A stretch of DNA of 33,681 nt from Lachnospiraceae bacterium (lineage in GTDB: Bacteria > Bacillota > Clostridia > Lachnospirales > Lachnospiraceae): assembly GCA_029008035.1 (NCBI GenBank), contig JAQXIY010000078.1, forward strand, positions 1-33,681, given 5' to 3'. A program made the translations under genes and the position numbers. Below, piece after piece: positions 7,981-15,633 of the stretch; positions within the stretch are counted from its first letter, which is position 1, and each line of letters opens with the position of its first letter. The notes under the pieces were generated by a model. That model was not told the origin of the DNA, searched no databases, and worked only from the letters and a program-made list of their open reading frames with translations.

Positions 7981-8751
7981 CTAATATCCTCCAAATTCTT
8001 TCCTTCTCTGCCGATTTGCCTCATACATAAGAATTCCTGCTGCCATAGCCGCATTGAGAGATTCCAGTCTTCCCTCCATGGGAATGCGAAGCAATTCATC
8101 TGCCATGGCTGATGTAGCCTCTGTGAGTCCATTTCCCTCATTTCCCACAAAAAATCCACAACTCCCGGTGTAGTCAAAGGTATCATACATCTTAGTCCCC
8201 CCCAAGTGTGCCGCATAAAGTGTCACCCCTGCGTGGGAAATCTCTGAGATAGTTTTCTTCCAATCCTCAGCAATGATAAAAGGCACCCGGTAAATACTTC
8301 CCATAGTAGAACGTACTGTCTTGGGATGGAACAAGTCCACTGTGGTCTTGTGCATCACAATGCCCGTCACCCCTGCACCTTCCCCGGTGCGAAACATAGT
8401 GCCAAGATTTCCGGGATCCTGCACTCCCTCCACCAAGAGAAGATGAGCCGGTGATTGCAACAGTTGTGTCAAATGATAGTGGGGCTTTTGCACCACAGCC
8501 AGCACTCCTTGGGGTGTAGTGGTATCTGACATAACCTTCATCACAGCATCGGATACCATCTCCCCCTTGGGACCCTGCCACTTATCACCTAAAGACTCCG
8601 AAACATAAAGCTCCTGCAGCAACTCCGGCGGGGTCTCTGACACCATCTTAGGCCCTTCCACCACAAAAACATTTTCCTGATTCCGAAGCTTTGCCTTTTT
8701 TTGTAATTGCACAATGTGCTTTACCTGTTTATTGCTTGTGCTTGTTATCAT
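7981..8751 (-). CDS. TrmH/SpoU family RNA 2'-O-methyltransferase
   Basis: The enzyme methylates the 2'-OH of an rRNA or tRNA nucleotide using S-adenosylmethionine; the exact target is not evident. The 256-residue product begins with a substrate-binding domain (SNKQVKHIVQLQKKAKLRNQ). It continues into a SPOUT trefoil-knot domain carrying all three SpoU motifs: QDPGNLGTMFRTGEGAG (about residue 111), FFVGNEGNGL (about 195) and IPMEGRLESLNAAMAAGILMYE (about 220). The arrangement resembles RlmB/TsnR-like proteins of Firmicutes. A GGGAAGAG ribosome site precedes the ATG at 8751. It heads a close-packed cluster with the small unknown gene and the alarmone synthetase. Confidence 0.92.
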   Translation of the reverse strand: MITSTSNKQVKHIVQLQKKAKLRNQENVFVVEGPKMVSETPPELLQELYVSESLGDKWQGPKGEMVSDAVMKVMSDTTTPQGVLAVVQKPHYHLTQLLQSPAHLLLVEGVQDPGNLGTMFRTGEGAGVTGIVMHKTTVDLFHPKTVRSTMGSIYRVPFIIAEDWKKTISEISHAGVTLYAAHLGGTKMYDTFDYTGSCGFFVGNEGNGLTEATSAMADELLRIPMEGRLESLNAAMAAGILMYEANRQRRKEFGGY

Positions 8752-8779
8752 ACTCTTCCCTATCTCTGTCTGACGCGCA

Positions 8780-8809
8780 TAAAAATGGCGCTCTTATCAG
8801 GGCGCCATT
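8780..8809 (-). terminator. Intrinsic terminator after pfkA
   Basis: The stem AATGGCGC/GCGCCATT with a CCTGATAAGA loop is followed by TTTTTATG on the minus strand. It begins 20 bases after the pfkA stop codon and ends the dnaE-pfkA unit. Confidence 0.85.
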
Positions 8810-8829
8810 GTCACATTCATCTCTTCCGT

Positions 8830-9807
8830 TTATGAAACATTCAAGGAATTACAAATCTCGTACTGGTATTCATCAATACCCTTGGTCATAGCCAGTGCCT
8901 CATTGATATCGAAATCAACGAATTCTCCGTGGCGATATCCAACTACACGATTTGTGGCTCCCTGACACAACAAATCTACTGCCATAGCTCCCATGGTTGA
9001 GGCATAGACACGGTCTTTACAGGTAGGGCTTCCGCCACGCTGCATGTGACCTAAAATAGTAGCTCTTGTCTCAATACCGGTAGCCGCCTCAATTCGCTTT
9101 GCCATAGATGCGGAATGTCCAATACCCTCTGCATTGACAATAATGTGATGCTGCTTGCCCTTGCGCTTGCCCTCAATAATGTGATTTACCAATGCCTGCT
9201 CATCATAATTGTATCTCTCCGGAAGCAACACATCCTCAGCACCGTTAGCGATACCACACCAAAGTGCTATGTATCCGGCACCGCGGCCCATTACCTCGAT
9301 AATGGAGCAACGCTCATGAGATGTGGACGTATCACGAACCTTGTCAATAGCTTCCATAGCTGTATTCACCGCTGTATCAAAACCGATGGTGTACTCTGTA
9401 CATGCAATATCCAAGTCAATGGTTCCCGGCAAACCAATGGTGTTAATGCCAAGGTTAGCCAACTTCTGTGCACCCTTGAAAGAACCGTCTCCGCCGATAA
9501 CTACCAAGCCATCAATGCCATGCTTCTTACAAATCTCTGCACCCTTCTTCTGCACCTCGGGTTCCACAAACTCCAAACATCTGGCTGTCTGAAGAATCGT
9601 ACCACCGCGCTGGATAATCTCCGAAACGCTGTGTGCATCCATATCTATAATCTCCTCCTGAAGCAATCCTGCGTATCCACGCTTGATTCCTTTCACCTTT
9701 TTCCCTCTGGCAATTGCCTGACGAACAACTGCACGGATGGCTGCATTCATTCCTGGAGCATCTCCACCACTTGTCAAAACTCCGATTGTCTGTACTTCCT
9801 TTGCCAT
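8830..9807 (-). CDS. pfkA: ATP-dependent 6-phosphofructokinase
   Basis: PfkA phosphorylates fructose 6-phosphate to fructose 1,6-bisphosphate in glycolysis. The 325-residue product has the family's glycine-rich N-terminus (LTSGGDAPGMNAAIRA) and GGDGS at 105-109, whose Gly is the usual mark of an ATP-dependent rather than PPi-dependent enzyme. The catalytic TID at 129-131 and the MGRGAGYIA substrate motif are also present. One oddity is that the usual TIDND is TIDLD here (Leu at 132). The start has a GAGGAGG site 8 bases upstream. It lies 44 bp downstream of dnaE without a visible terminator, an order common in Firmicutes, and ends at a clear hairpin. Confidence 0.96.
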   Translation of the reverse strand: MAKEVQTIGVLTSGGDAPGMNAAIRAVVRQAIARGKKVKGIKRGYAGLLQEEIIDMDAHSVSEIIQRGGTILQTARCLEFVEPEVQKKGAEICKKHGIDGLVVIGGDGSFKGAQKLANLGINTIGLPGTIDLDIACTEYTIGFDTAVNTAMEAIDKVRDTSTSHERCSIIEVMGRGAGYIALWCGIANGAEDVLLPERYNYDEQALVNHIIEGKRKGKQHHIIVNAEGIGHSASMAKRIEAATGIETRATILGHMQRGGSPTCKDRVYASTMGAMAVDLLCQGATNRVVGYRHGEFVDFDINEALAMTKGIDEYQYEICNSLNVS

Positions 9808-9851
9808 CGAAACTTCCTCCTCTAACTAATCACATTCACTCGTCTACTATT

Positions 9852-12800
9852 CTAATATCTTTTGTCTTGAAATTCAATATTCTTTTCTACAACTTTCACA
9901 TTTTTGTCGCCAAATATGTCTTGTAACTTTCGTACTGTTTGGTCATTGACGACAATGTTCCAATTGTCAGGCAATCGTTTCATAGCTTTTGGGGATGCAA
10001 TATAGATGACCACACTATCCTCCCCATCCATATCAGAAATGGCATCGAAGAGTTCCTGCTGCCTCTGTTCAAAGTCCTCCTTGGTGGGAAACTGTATCCA
10101 CATTTCCTTTTTGGTCTCATCAAATCCATGAATCTCAGAGCAAATCAATTTGGCATCCTTTTCCTCCTCCACCTGGGCCCGACCTCGAATCAGTACCTTG
10201 GCATCCTGCTCAATGTATTGCCGATACTTCTCATAGTCTCTGGGGAATACGATTACCTCGATGGTGCCAAACAAATCCTCCAGTGTAAGAAACGCCATCA
10301 TCTGATTGTTCTTGGTATACTTGATGGTCTTGTCCACAATCATACCGCCGCAAATCACCATTTTCCCGTCCGGTACAGCAGATTTCCCAGTCTCATCATC
10401 CAATGCAAATTCCTTGGAATACGCAGTTACATTCTTCTCAATCACAGACAGATAGCCTTCCAGAGGATGGCCGCTGATGTAGACTCCCAGCACTTCCTTT
10501 TCCTGTGCCAGCAGTTCTTCCTTGTCAAATTCATCTACCTTGGGCATCTTAATCTCAAAGGATTCCTTCACATCTTCGGTAGCGATATCAAACAGCGTCA
10601 TCTGTCCTGCCATGGACTTTTTCTTCTCACTGTTTACATTGTCCATAATGGATGGATACACAATACACATCTGACGGCGGTTGCCGTCCAAACTATCCAT
10701 GGCTCCCGCTTTGATGAGATTTTCCACGGCGCGCTTGTTGATTTCCCGGCCGTTGGCTCTGGTGAGAAAATCCTCCAAGGTCTTATAGAAGCCCCGTTCC
10801 CTGCGCTCCTGCAAAATGAAATCCACAACAGGTCGACCGATACTCTTAATGGCATACATACCATAGCGAATCTGTCCCTCCGACACGGCAAACTTGCCCT
10901 GTCCCTGGTTAATATCAGGAGGTAGAACAGCGATTCCCATATCACGGCACACCATGATATACTCAGCAACTTTGCCGGAGTTATCCAGCACGGAGGTCAT
11001 CAAGGCTGCCATAAATTCCACCGGATAATAATGCTTCAAGTATGCAGTCTGATAAGCCACCACTGCATAGGCTGCGGCATGTGATTTATTAAAGGCATAC
11101 TTGGCAAAATCCGTCATATCGTCGTAAATCTTGTTGGCCACCTGTTCATCAATGCCATTGGCTACGCATCCGGCCACCCCTTCTTCCGGGTTACCGTAGA
11201 CAAAATTCTGACGCTCCTTGGCCATCACGTCTGTCTTCTTCTTTGACATGGCACGACGCACCAAATCGCTTCGTCCCATGGAGTATCCTGCCAGATCCCG
11301 CACAATCTGCATAACCTGCTCCTGGTATACGATACAGCCGTAAGTCGGAGCAAGAATCGGCTCCAGTTGCGGGCAGTCGTAAGTGATGGACTCCTTGTCA
11401 TTTTTACCCTTGATGTATGCAGGTATAAAGTCCATAGGGCCCGGACGGTACAGGGAAATCCCCGCGATAATATCCTCCAGACTCTCCGGCTTTAATTCCT
11501 TCATAAAGCTCTTCATTCCGGCGCTCTCCAACTGGAAAATGCCCTCAGTCTTACCGGAACTGATCAAATCCAAAACGCCTTTATCATTGTAGTCAATGGC
11601 GTCCATATTCAGAGAAACGCTGTGATTCTCTTTTACCAGTTTCACTGCATCGTCAATCACCGTCAGGGTTCGCAGACCCAAGAAGTCCATTTTCAAAAGG
11701 CCAAGTTCCTCAATGGTGGTCATGACAAACTGCGTGGTGATGGTGCCGTCTCCGCCTCGGGAAAGGGGCACATATTCGTCCATTGGCTTCTGGGAAATTA
11801 CCACCCCGGCTGCGTGCATTCCCGTATGTCTGGGCAGACCTTCCAAACGCTGTGCCGTGTCAATGAGCTTTTTCACCTCCGGGTCATCCTCATACATTTT
11901 TCGCAAGTCAGGGCTCATCTGCAGTGCCGCCTCTAAGGTAATATTCAGTTCATCCGGCACTGCCTTGGCAATGGAATCCACGTAGTTATAAGGCAAATCC
12001 AAAACACGGCCCACGTCTCGAATAACCCCCTTAGCCTTCAGTGTTCCAAAGGTGACAATCTGGGTCACGCAATCTTTGCCGTATTTATCCACCACATAAT
12101 CAATAACTTCTCCACGGCGATTGAAGCAGAAGTCAATATCAATATCCGGCATGGACACACGCTCCGGGTTAAGGAAACGCTCAAAAAGAAGGTTGTAGCG
12201 GATAGGATCAATATTGGTGATGCCTGTGGTGTAGGACACCAGACTTCCCGCCGCACTGCCTCGTCCCGGCCCCACAGGAATGTCGTGGGTTCTGGCGTAA
12301 TTGATAAAATCCCACACAATCAGGAAATAATCCACATACCCCATCTTGCGGATGGTGTTAAGTTCGTACTCCAATCTGGGCTTTAGCTGCTCTGCTTCGT
12401 CCCCATATCGCTCCTGCAAGCCGTCGTAGCAAAGCTTGTTCAGATACGTCCAGGAATCGTATCCCTCCGGCACCTGGTAGTGAGGCAACTTGGTGACGCC
12501 AAACTCAATGGTCACGTTACAACGGTCTGCAATCTTCTGAGTATTCTCCAAGGCTTGGGGAGCATAGGGGAACAAATCCCTCATTTCCTCTTCGGACTTT
12601 ACATAATACTGCCCGCCCTCGTAACGCATACGATCCTCATCGGCAAGCTTTTTCCCTGTCTGAATACAGAGAAGCACATCATGAGGCTGGGCATCCTCAG
12701 CATAGGTATAATGGATATCGTTGGTACACACAAGCTCAATCCCCGTCTCCTTGCTCATGCGAACCAACTCCTGATTCACATACTCCTGGGCCTCAATGCC

Positions 12801-13334
12801 GTGATTCTGCAATTCCAGGAAATAATTATCCGGGCCAAAAATATCTTGAAAATGAAGGGCAATCTCCTTTGCCTCCTCATACATACCACGCTGCAAATAG
12901 CGGGGCACTTCTCCTGCCAGGCAGGCAGACAGTGCAATTAATCCCTTGTGATATTTTTGCAAAACTTCCATATCAATACGAGGCTTGTAATAATATCCGT
13001 CCACAAATCCAATAGAAACCAACTTCATCAGATTCTGATATCCCTGGTTGTTCTCCGCCAACAGCACCAGGTGGTAATAACGGTCCTCCCCGTGGCTGGT
13101 CTCCCGGTCAAATCTTGAGCCCGGTGCCACATACACCTCACACCCCAAAATAGGCCGAATTCCCTGCTTGTGGCATTCCTTATAGAAATCAATAACACCG
13201 TACATCACGCCATGATCAGTGATGGCCGCCGCATTCATTCCCAGTTCTTTCACACGGGCAACATATTCTTTTATCTTGTTTGACCCATCCAGCAAACTAT
13301 ACTCCGTATGGGTGTGCAAATGTGCAAATGCCAC
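9852..13334 (-). CDS. dnaE: DNA polymerase III alpha subunit
   Basis: DnaE is the C-family replicative or lagging-strand polymerase; Firmicutes usually also have PolC. The 1160-residue protein has an N-terminal PHP domain (HLHTHTEYSLLDG, ITDHGVMYG). The polymerase core carries GPGRGSAAGSLVS near 355 and the catalytic PDIDIDF near 396-402. Next come a finger and helix-hairpin-helix region, then a C-terminal OB fold (MVICGGMIVDKTIKYTKNNQMMAFLTLEDLFG). The length is normal for DnaE1-type subunits. The start is GTG at 13334, with an AGGAG site 7 bases upstream. Only 18 bases separate the start from a REP palindrome and the RAYT gene, so no promoter of its own is visible there. pfkA follows in the same unit. 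Confidence 0.97.
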   Translation of the reverse strand: MAFAHLHTHTEYSLLDGSNKIKEYVARVKELGMNAAAITDHGVMYGVIDFYKECHKQGIRPILGCEVYVAPGSRFDRETSHGEDRYYHLVLLAENNQGYQNLMKLVSIGFVDGYYYKPRIDMEVLQKYHKGLIALSACLAGEVPRYLQRGMYEEAKEIALHFQDIFGPDNYFLELQNHGIEAQEYVNQELVRMSKETGIELVCTNDIHYTYAEDAQPHDVLLCIQTGKKLADEDRMRYEGGQYYVKSEEEMRDLFPYAPQALENTQKIADRCNVTIEFGVTKLPHYQVPEGYDSWTYLNKLCYDGLQERYGDEAEQLKPRLEYELNTIRKMGYVDYFLIVWDFINYARTHDIPVGPGRGSAAGSLVSYTTGITNIDPIRYNLLFERFLNPERVSMPDIDIDFCFNRRGEVIDYVVDKYGKDCVTQIVTFGTLKAKGVIRDVGRVLDLPYNYVDSIAKAVPDELNITLEAALQMSPDLRKMYEDDPEVKKLIDTAQRLEGLPRHTGMHAAGVVISQKPMDEYVPLSRGGDGTITTQFVMTTIEELGLLKMDFLGLRTLTVIDDAVKLVKENHSVSLNMDAIDYNDKGVLDLISSGKTEGIFQLESAGMKSFMKELKPESLEDIIAGISLYRPGPMDFIPAYIKGKNDKESITYDCPQLEPILAPTYGCIVYQEQVMQIVRDLAGYSMGRSDLVRRAMSKKKTDVMAKERQNFVYGNPEEGVAGCVANGIDEQVANKIYDDMTDFAKYAFNKSHAAAYAVVAYQTAYLKHYYPVEFMAALMTSVLDNSGKVAEYIMVCRDMGIAVLPPDINQGQGKFAVSEGQIRYGMYAIKSIGRPVVDFILQERRERGFYKTLEDFLTRANGREINKRAVENLIKAGAMDSLDGNRRQMCIVYPSIMDNVNSEKKKSMAGQMTLFDIATEDVKESFEIKMPKVDEFDKEELLAQEKEVLGVYISGHPLEGYLSVIEKNVTAYSKEFALDDETGKSAVPDGKMVICGGMIVDKTIKYTKNNQMMAFLTLEDLFGTIEVIVFPRDYEKYRQYIEQDAKVLIRGRAQVEEEKDAKLICSEIHGFDETKKEMWIQFPTKEDFEQRQQELFDAISDMDGEDSVVIYIASPKAMKRLPDNWNIVVNDQTVRKLQDIFGDKNVKVVEKNIEFQDKRY

Positions 13335-13352
13335 GTCACTTCTCCTCTTCTT

Positions 13353-13381
13353 GAGCCATTAGGGACAGTCCCTAATGGCTC
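13353..13381. repeat. REP-like palindrome, copy 1 (RAYT 3' side)
   Basis: Two perfect 14-base arms, GAGCCATTAGGGAC and its complement, are separated by a single A (plus strand). It overlaps the last codons of the RAYT gene: AGC CAT TAG of the coding strand is part of the palindrome. It ends 18 bases before the dnaE start. There is no T-run, so it is not a simple terminator. Confidence 0.95.
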
Positions 13382-14130
13382 CTAATACTGCATAATTTTT
13401 GTCTAGATATCCCGGTCAGGCGACTTAATTGTCTGACAGAAAAGCCTATGTCCAGTAGTCGCTGTAGGGCGGAATCTCTATCTTCTATATCTAAATGTTG
13501 AAAATCTGATAGCGAAACACAGCCTGTCATTTGTGCGATGACCTTTAACGACTCCTCATCCGACAATGTCCGAGGAGTATAATCCTCCATACACATATCA
13601 CGAGTATCGCGATTTACAAAATCAAGAAGTTCCTCTCGGCTATCAAAGTACGACATCATATCTTCTACATCCGTAAGAATTGCCACTTCATCCTCATACT
13701 CCCGATAACTGCTCCAGAGATATGTTTCTCCAATCTCTTTCTCCAGACCCGCACGCTTTGGATTTTGATGAATATAGCGAAATACCGTTAGAAAATACCT
13801 CTCCGTTTCCACTGGTTCGCTCTTATATCTCTCCTGAAACAAATGTCCAATTCGCTGATATTTTTCATTGTACCATTTTACAAAAGTCACTTCAATTTTT
13901 TTCATCACATCTCCAATGTCCATCTTATTCTCTCGAATCAGTAAGTGGATGTGATTACTCATCAGGCAGTATGCATACAAGCCAAAATCGCATTTCTTCC
14001 TGTAATGCTCAAGTACACTGATAAAAGTCCGAAAATCGTCTGAATCTTCGAAAATAATTTGTTTGTTAATTCCACGTAAAATAATGTGATAAACTCCTGT
14101 TGCACTTTTTCTTCGTGCCTTTCTTGGCAT
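13372..14130 (-). CDS. REP-associated tyrosine transposase (RAYT, Y1/IS200-like)
   Basis: RAYTs are single-copy relatives of IS200/IS605 transposases that process REP palindromes. The 252-residue protein has the basic start MPRKARRKSATGVYHIILRG. The HUH metal-binding site follows (SNHIHLLIRE, HIH at 60-62), then the GHLFQERYKSEPVE region. YIHQNPKRAGL, with Tyr119, is the likely nucleophile. A C-terminal helix-turn-helix (SVRQLSRLTGISRQKL) resembles the DnaA-like domain seen in Firmicutes members. I chose ATG 14130 because AAGGAGG lies 8 bases upstream; the track start at 14154 and the ATG at 14136 fit less well. The last two codons and the TAG stop lie inside REP copy 1. All catalytic residues look intact. 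Confidence 0.93.
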   Translation of the reverse strand: MPRKARRKSATGVYHIILRGINKQIIFEDSDDFRTFISVLEHYRKKCDFGLYAYCLMSNHIHLLIRENKMDIGDVMKKIEVTFVKWYNEKYQRIGHLFQERYKSEPVETERYFLTVFRYIHQNPKRAGLEKEIGETYLWSSYREYEDEVAILTDVEDMMSYFDSREELLDFVNRDTRDMCMEDYTPRTLSDEESLKVIAQMTGCVSLSDFQHLDIEDRDSALQRLLDIGFSVRQLSRLTGISRQKLCSIRSH

Positions 14131-14261
14131 AGGCATGTCCTCCTTATAAATCATTTGTCAAAATAGTATGGGGATGTTCGTTGAACGAGAATGTCCAACA
14201 ATTGATGTTGATTCATAAATGATACATCAGGTCAAAAGAAAATGCAACCAAAAAGTAAATT

Positions 14262-14290
14262 GAGCCATTAGGGACTGTCCCTAATGGCTC
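14262..14290. repeat. REP-like palindrome, copy 2 (RAYT 5' side)
   Basis: It has the same 14-base arms as copy 1, GAGCCATTAGGGAC and its complement, but the central base is T, so it is inverted relative to copy 1. It lies 131 bases upstream of the chosen RAYT start and 20 bases after the stop of the EF-hand-like gene. On the minus strand it is followed by AATTTACTTTTTGG, so here it could also act as a weak terminator for that gene. Confidence 0.95.
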
Positions 14291-14310
14291 AATCATGGTT
14301 CAGGCCACAC

Positions 14311-15393
14311 CTACATAGCAAGGTCTACGTGTTGAATCGTACCAACCTCTCCGGATTCCATAAGAAAAATTCCGCTACAACGAATGGCACCATTTAACTG
14401 TTGCTCCTGGCCTCGCAGAGAGAACTCCGTGGAAACATTTTGCAGGCAAATGGCTCCTACACCCTCTTCTTTCAGTTTATAACAGGTGCCGGTTCCATCT
14501 TCCGAAGGCACCCAAATCTGAAGACGCTCAAATATTTCATCAGCTTCGTCAATCCAACCGTTCCCGTCCAAATCGTATTGAGACAAATCATAGAACCCAT
14601 TACCGGATTTTGTCCCAAACAATTCGGAACCATCATTGATTTTTCCATCTCCATTGATGTCCAACGCCAAAAAGCCACTGCCTTCACCTAGCATAGAGAT
14701 TTCATCTTCTTCGCCGTCGCAATCCAGGTCGAAGAAGAACTTCTGGTCAGATACATTTGCCACATCACCATCCAGATTTATCACCAAAGGATCACACATG
14801 ACAGGAGACAGACCCACACTTTTTTGATACACCTCCTGATAAAAGCTTCGACTCATACCAACCTCAATTCCAAAATCAATTTCTCGCCCGTCTGCTGTCA
14901 CCACTTTACCTTGGGTAGAAAATGTGGTGGTTTCCGTTTCTCCGTATGTATACAACTGTTCCGAACTTACCACCTGCCAGCTTGGTCCAACCCCTTCCAG
15001 AAGTGTGGTTTTGGATTCAAGGACATTTTGTAGTTCATCTCGAAAATCCCTTTTCCCTTTCATAAAAAATATGTGAAGAAGGTAGTTTAACGTCTCGAAT
15101 TGAATTCTTGCTGAACTTAGCATGGAATCTTCACCCACACCGGAAATACCCTCTGTCTTAGTATCTCTTTTTACGCCACTATCACTGGGCATATCCTCAG
15201 ATACAAGTTTCCCGGATGCGTCTAAATAATAGTTTAGCGTTCCCAGAAAATTTCCATTTCCTGATACACCGGCAGCCAAGTTGTGCAAACCATTCTGGCC
15301 TAATGGTTTCCCGGTCTGTTGAAATGTGACTGTTGCATTCTGTTTATAGCTCCTCTTCCCCTGCATTGAAATATCTTGTGATTGAATAATCAT
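14311..15393 (-). CDS. EF-hand-like calcium-loop protein, function unknown
   Basis: The 360-residue protein has no signal peptide or membrane segment. Residues 1-200 have no motif I recognise. Residues about 201-360 carry three calcium-loop sequences of the DxDxDG type: DLDCDGEED at 222, DINGDGKINDGSE at 245 and DLDGNGWIDEADE at 274. A conserved-looking tail follows (GAICLQNVSTEF, SGIFLMESGEVGTIQHVDLA). Similar C-terminal regions occur in uncharacterised proteins of Clostridia and Proteobacteria; this is recalled, not searched. The start has a strong AAAGGGAGGA site. The gene is alone between a terminator upstream and REP copy 2 downstream. Binding of calcium is inferred from the loops. Confidence 0.85.
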   Translation of the reverse strand: MIIQSQDISMQGKRSYKQNATVTFQQTGKPLGQNGLHNLAAGVSGNGNFLGTLNYYLDASGKLVSEDMPSDSGVKRDTKTEGISGVGEDSMLSSARIQFETLNYLLHIFFMKGKRDFRDELQNVLESKTTLLEGVGPSWQVVSSEQLYTYGETETTTFSTQGKVVTADGREIDFGIEVGMSRSFYQEVYQKSVGLSPVMCDPLVINLDGDVANVSDQKFFFDLDCDGEEDEISMLGEGSGFLALDINGDGKINDGSELFGTKSGNGFYDLSQYDLDGNGWIDEADEIFERLQIWVPSEDGTGTCYKLKEEGVGAICLQNVSTEFSLRGQEQQLNGAIRCSGIFLMESGEVGTIQHVDLAM

Positions 15394-15451
15394 AACGTTC
15401 CTCCCTTTGTTCTATTCACCTACTTCATTCACGAAATCCCTTTCCTAGAAC

Positions 15452-15499
15452 AAAAAAGACGGCATATTTTTGGAAATCCTCTCCTAAAAACACGCCGTC
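15452..15499 (-). terminator. Intrinsic terminator after the ileS-glgP-CPBP unit
   Basis: An imperfect stem of about 18 bp starts with GACGGC/GCCGTC, continues through an A/T-rich section with G-U pairs, and has an AAATCCTC-type loop. It is followed on the minus strand by TTTTTTG. It lies about 110 bases after the CPBP protease stop codon and just before the EF-hand-like gene. Confidence 0.75.
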
Positions 15500-15606
15500 C
15501 CTGGTATTCTCTCACAGTCAATTCATTGCGCAATTAACGCTGTGAAATAGTTATCGGAACATTTATTATCATTGTTAACCCCATGGGTAGAATCACATTT
15601 GAAGAT

Positions 15607-15633
15607 GCCATTAGGGACAGTCCCTAATGGCTC
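15607..15633. repeat. REP-like palindrome, copy 3 (end of CPBP gene)
   Basis: The core arms GCCATTAGGGAC and complement (12 bases each) are separated by a single A. On the right the match to copies 1 and 2 continues with TC; on the left the outermost bases differ (GAT instead of GAG). The palindrome encodes the last six residues and the TAA stop of the CPBP protease. Confidence 0.93.

Larger units (their letters stand above)
13353..14290 (-). mobile_element. RAYT-REP unit (transposase gene bounded by two palindromes)
   Basis: The unit runs from palindrome copy 1 to copy 2 and contains one gene, the Y1-type transposase. The two 29-bp palindromes are identical except for the central base, which is A in one and T in the other, meaning they face opposite ways. 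This is the organisation described for REP-associated tyrosine transposases. It separates the EF-hand-like gene from dnaE. The limits of what actually moves, if anything still does, cannot be read from one copy. Confidence 0.8.

Noticed and set aside
9939-10925. 328-aa plus-strand ORF, and others of 80-240 aa opposite dnaE, pfkA and ileS
   Set aside because: They are antisense shadows of well-identified genes with intact catalytic motifs.
14155-14261. Promoter for the RAYT gene
   Set aside because: TTGACC and TTGGAC hexamers are present but no -10 box at 16-18 bases; not supported.
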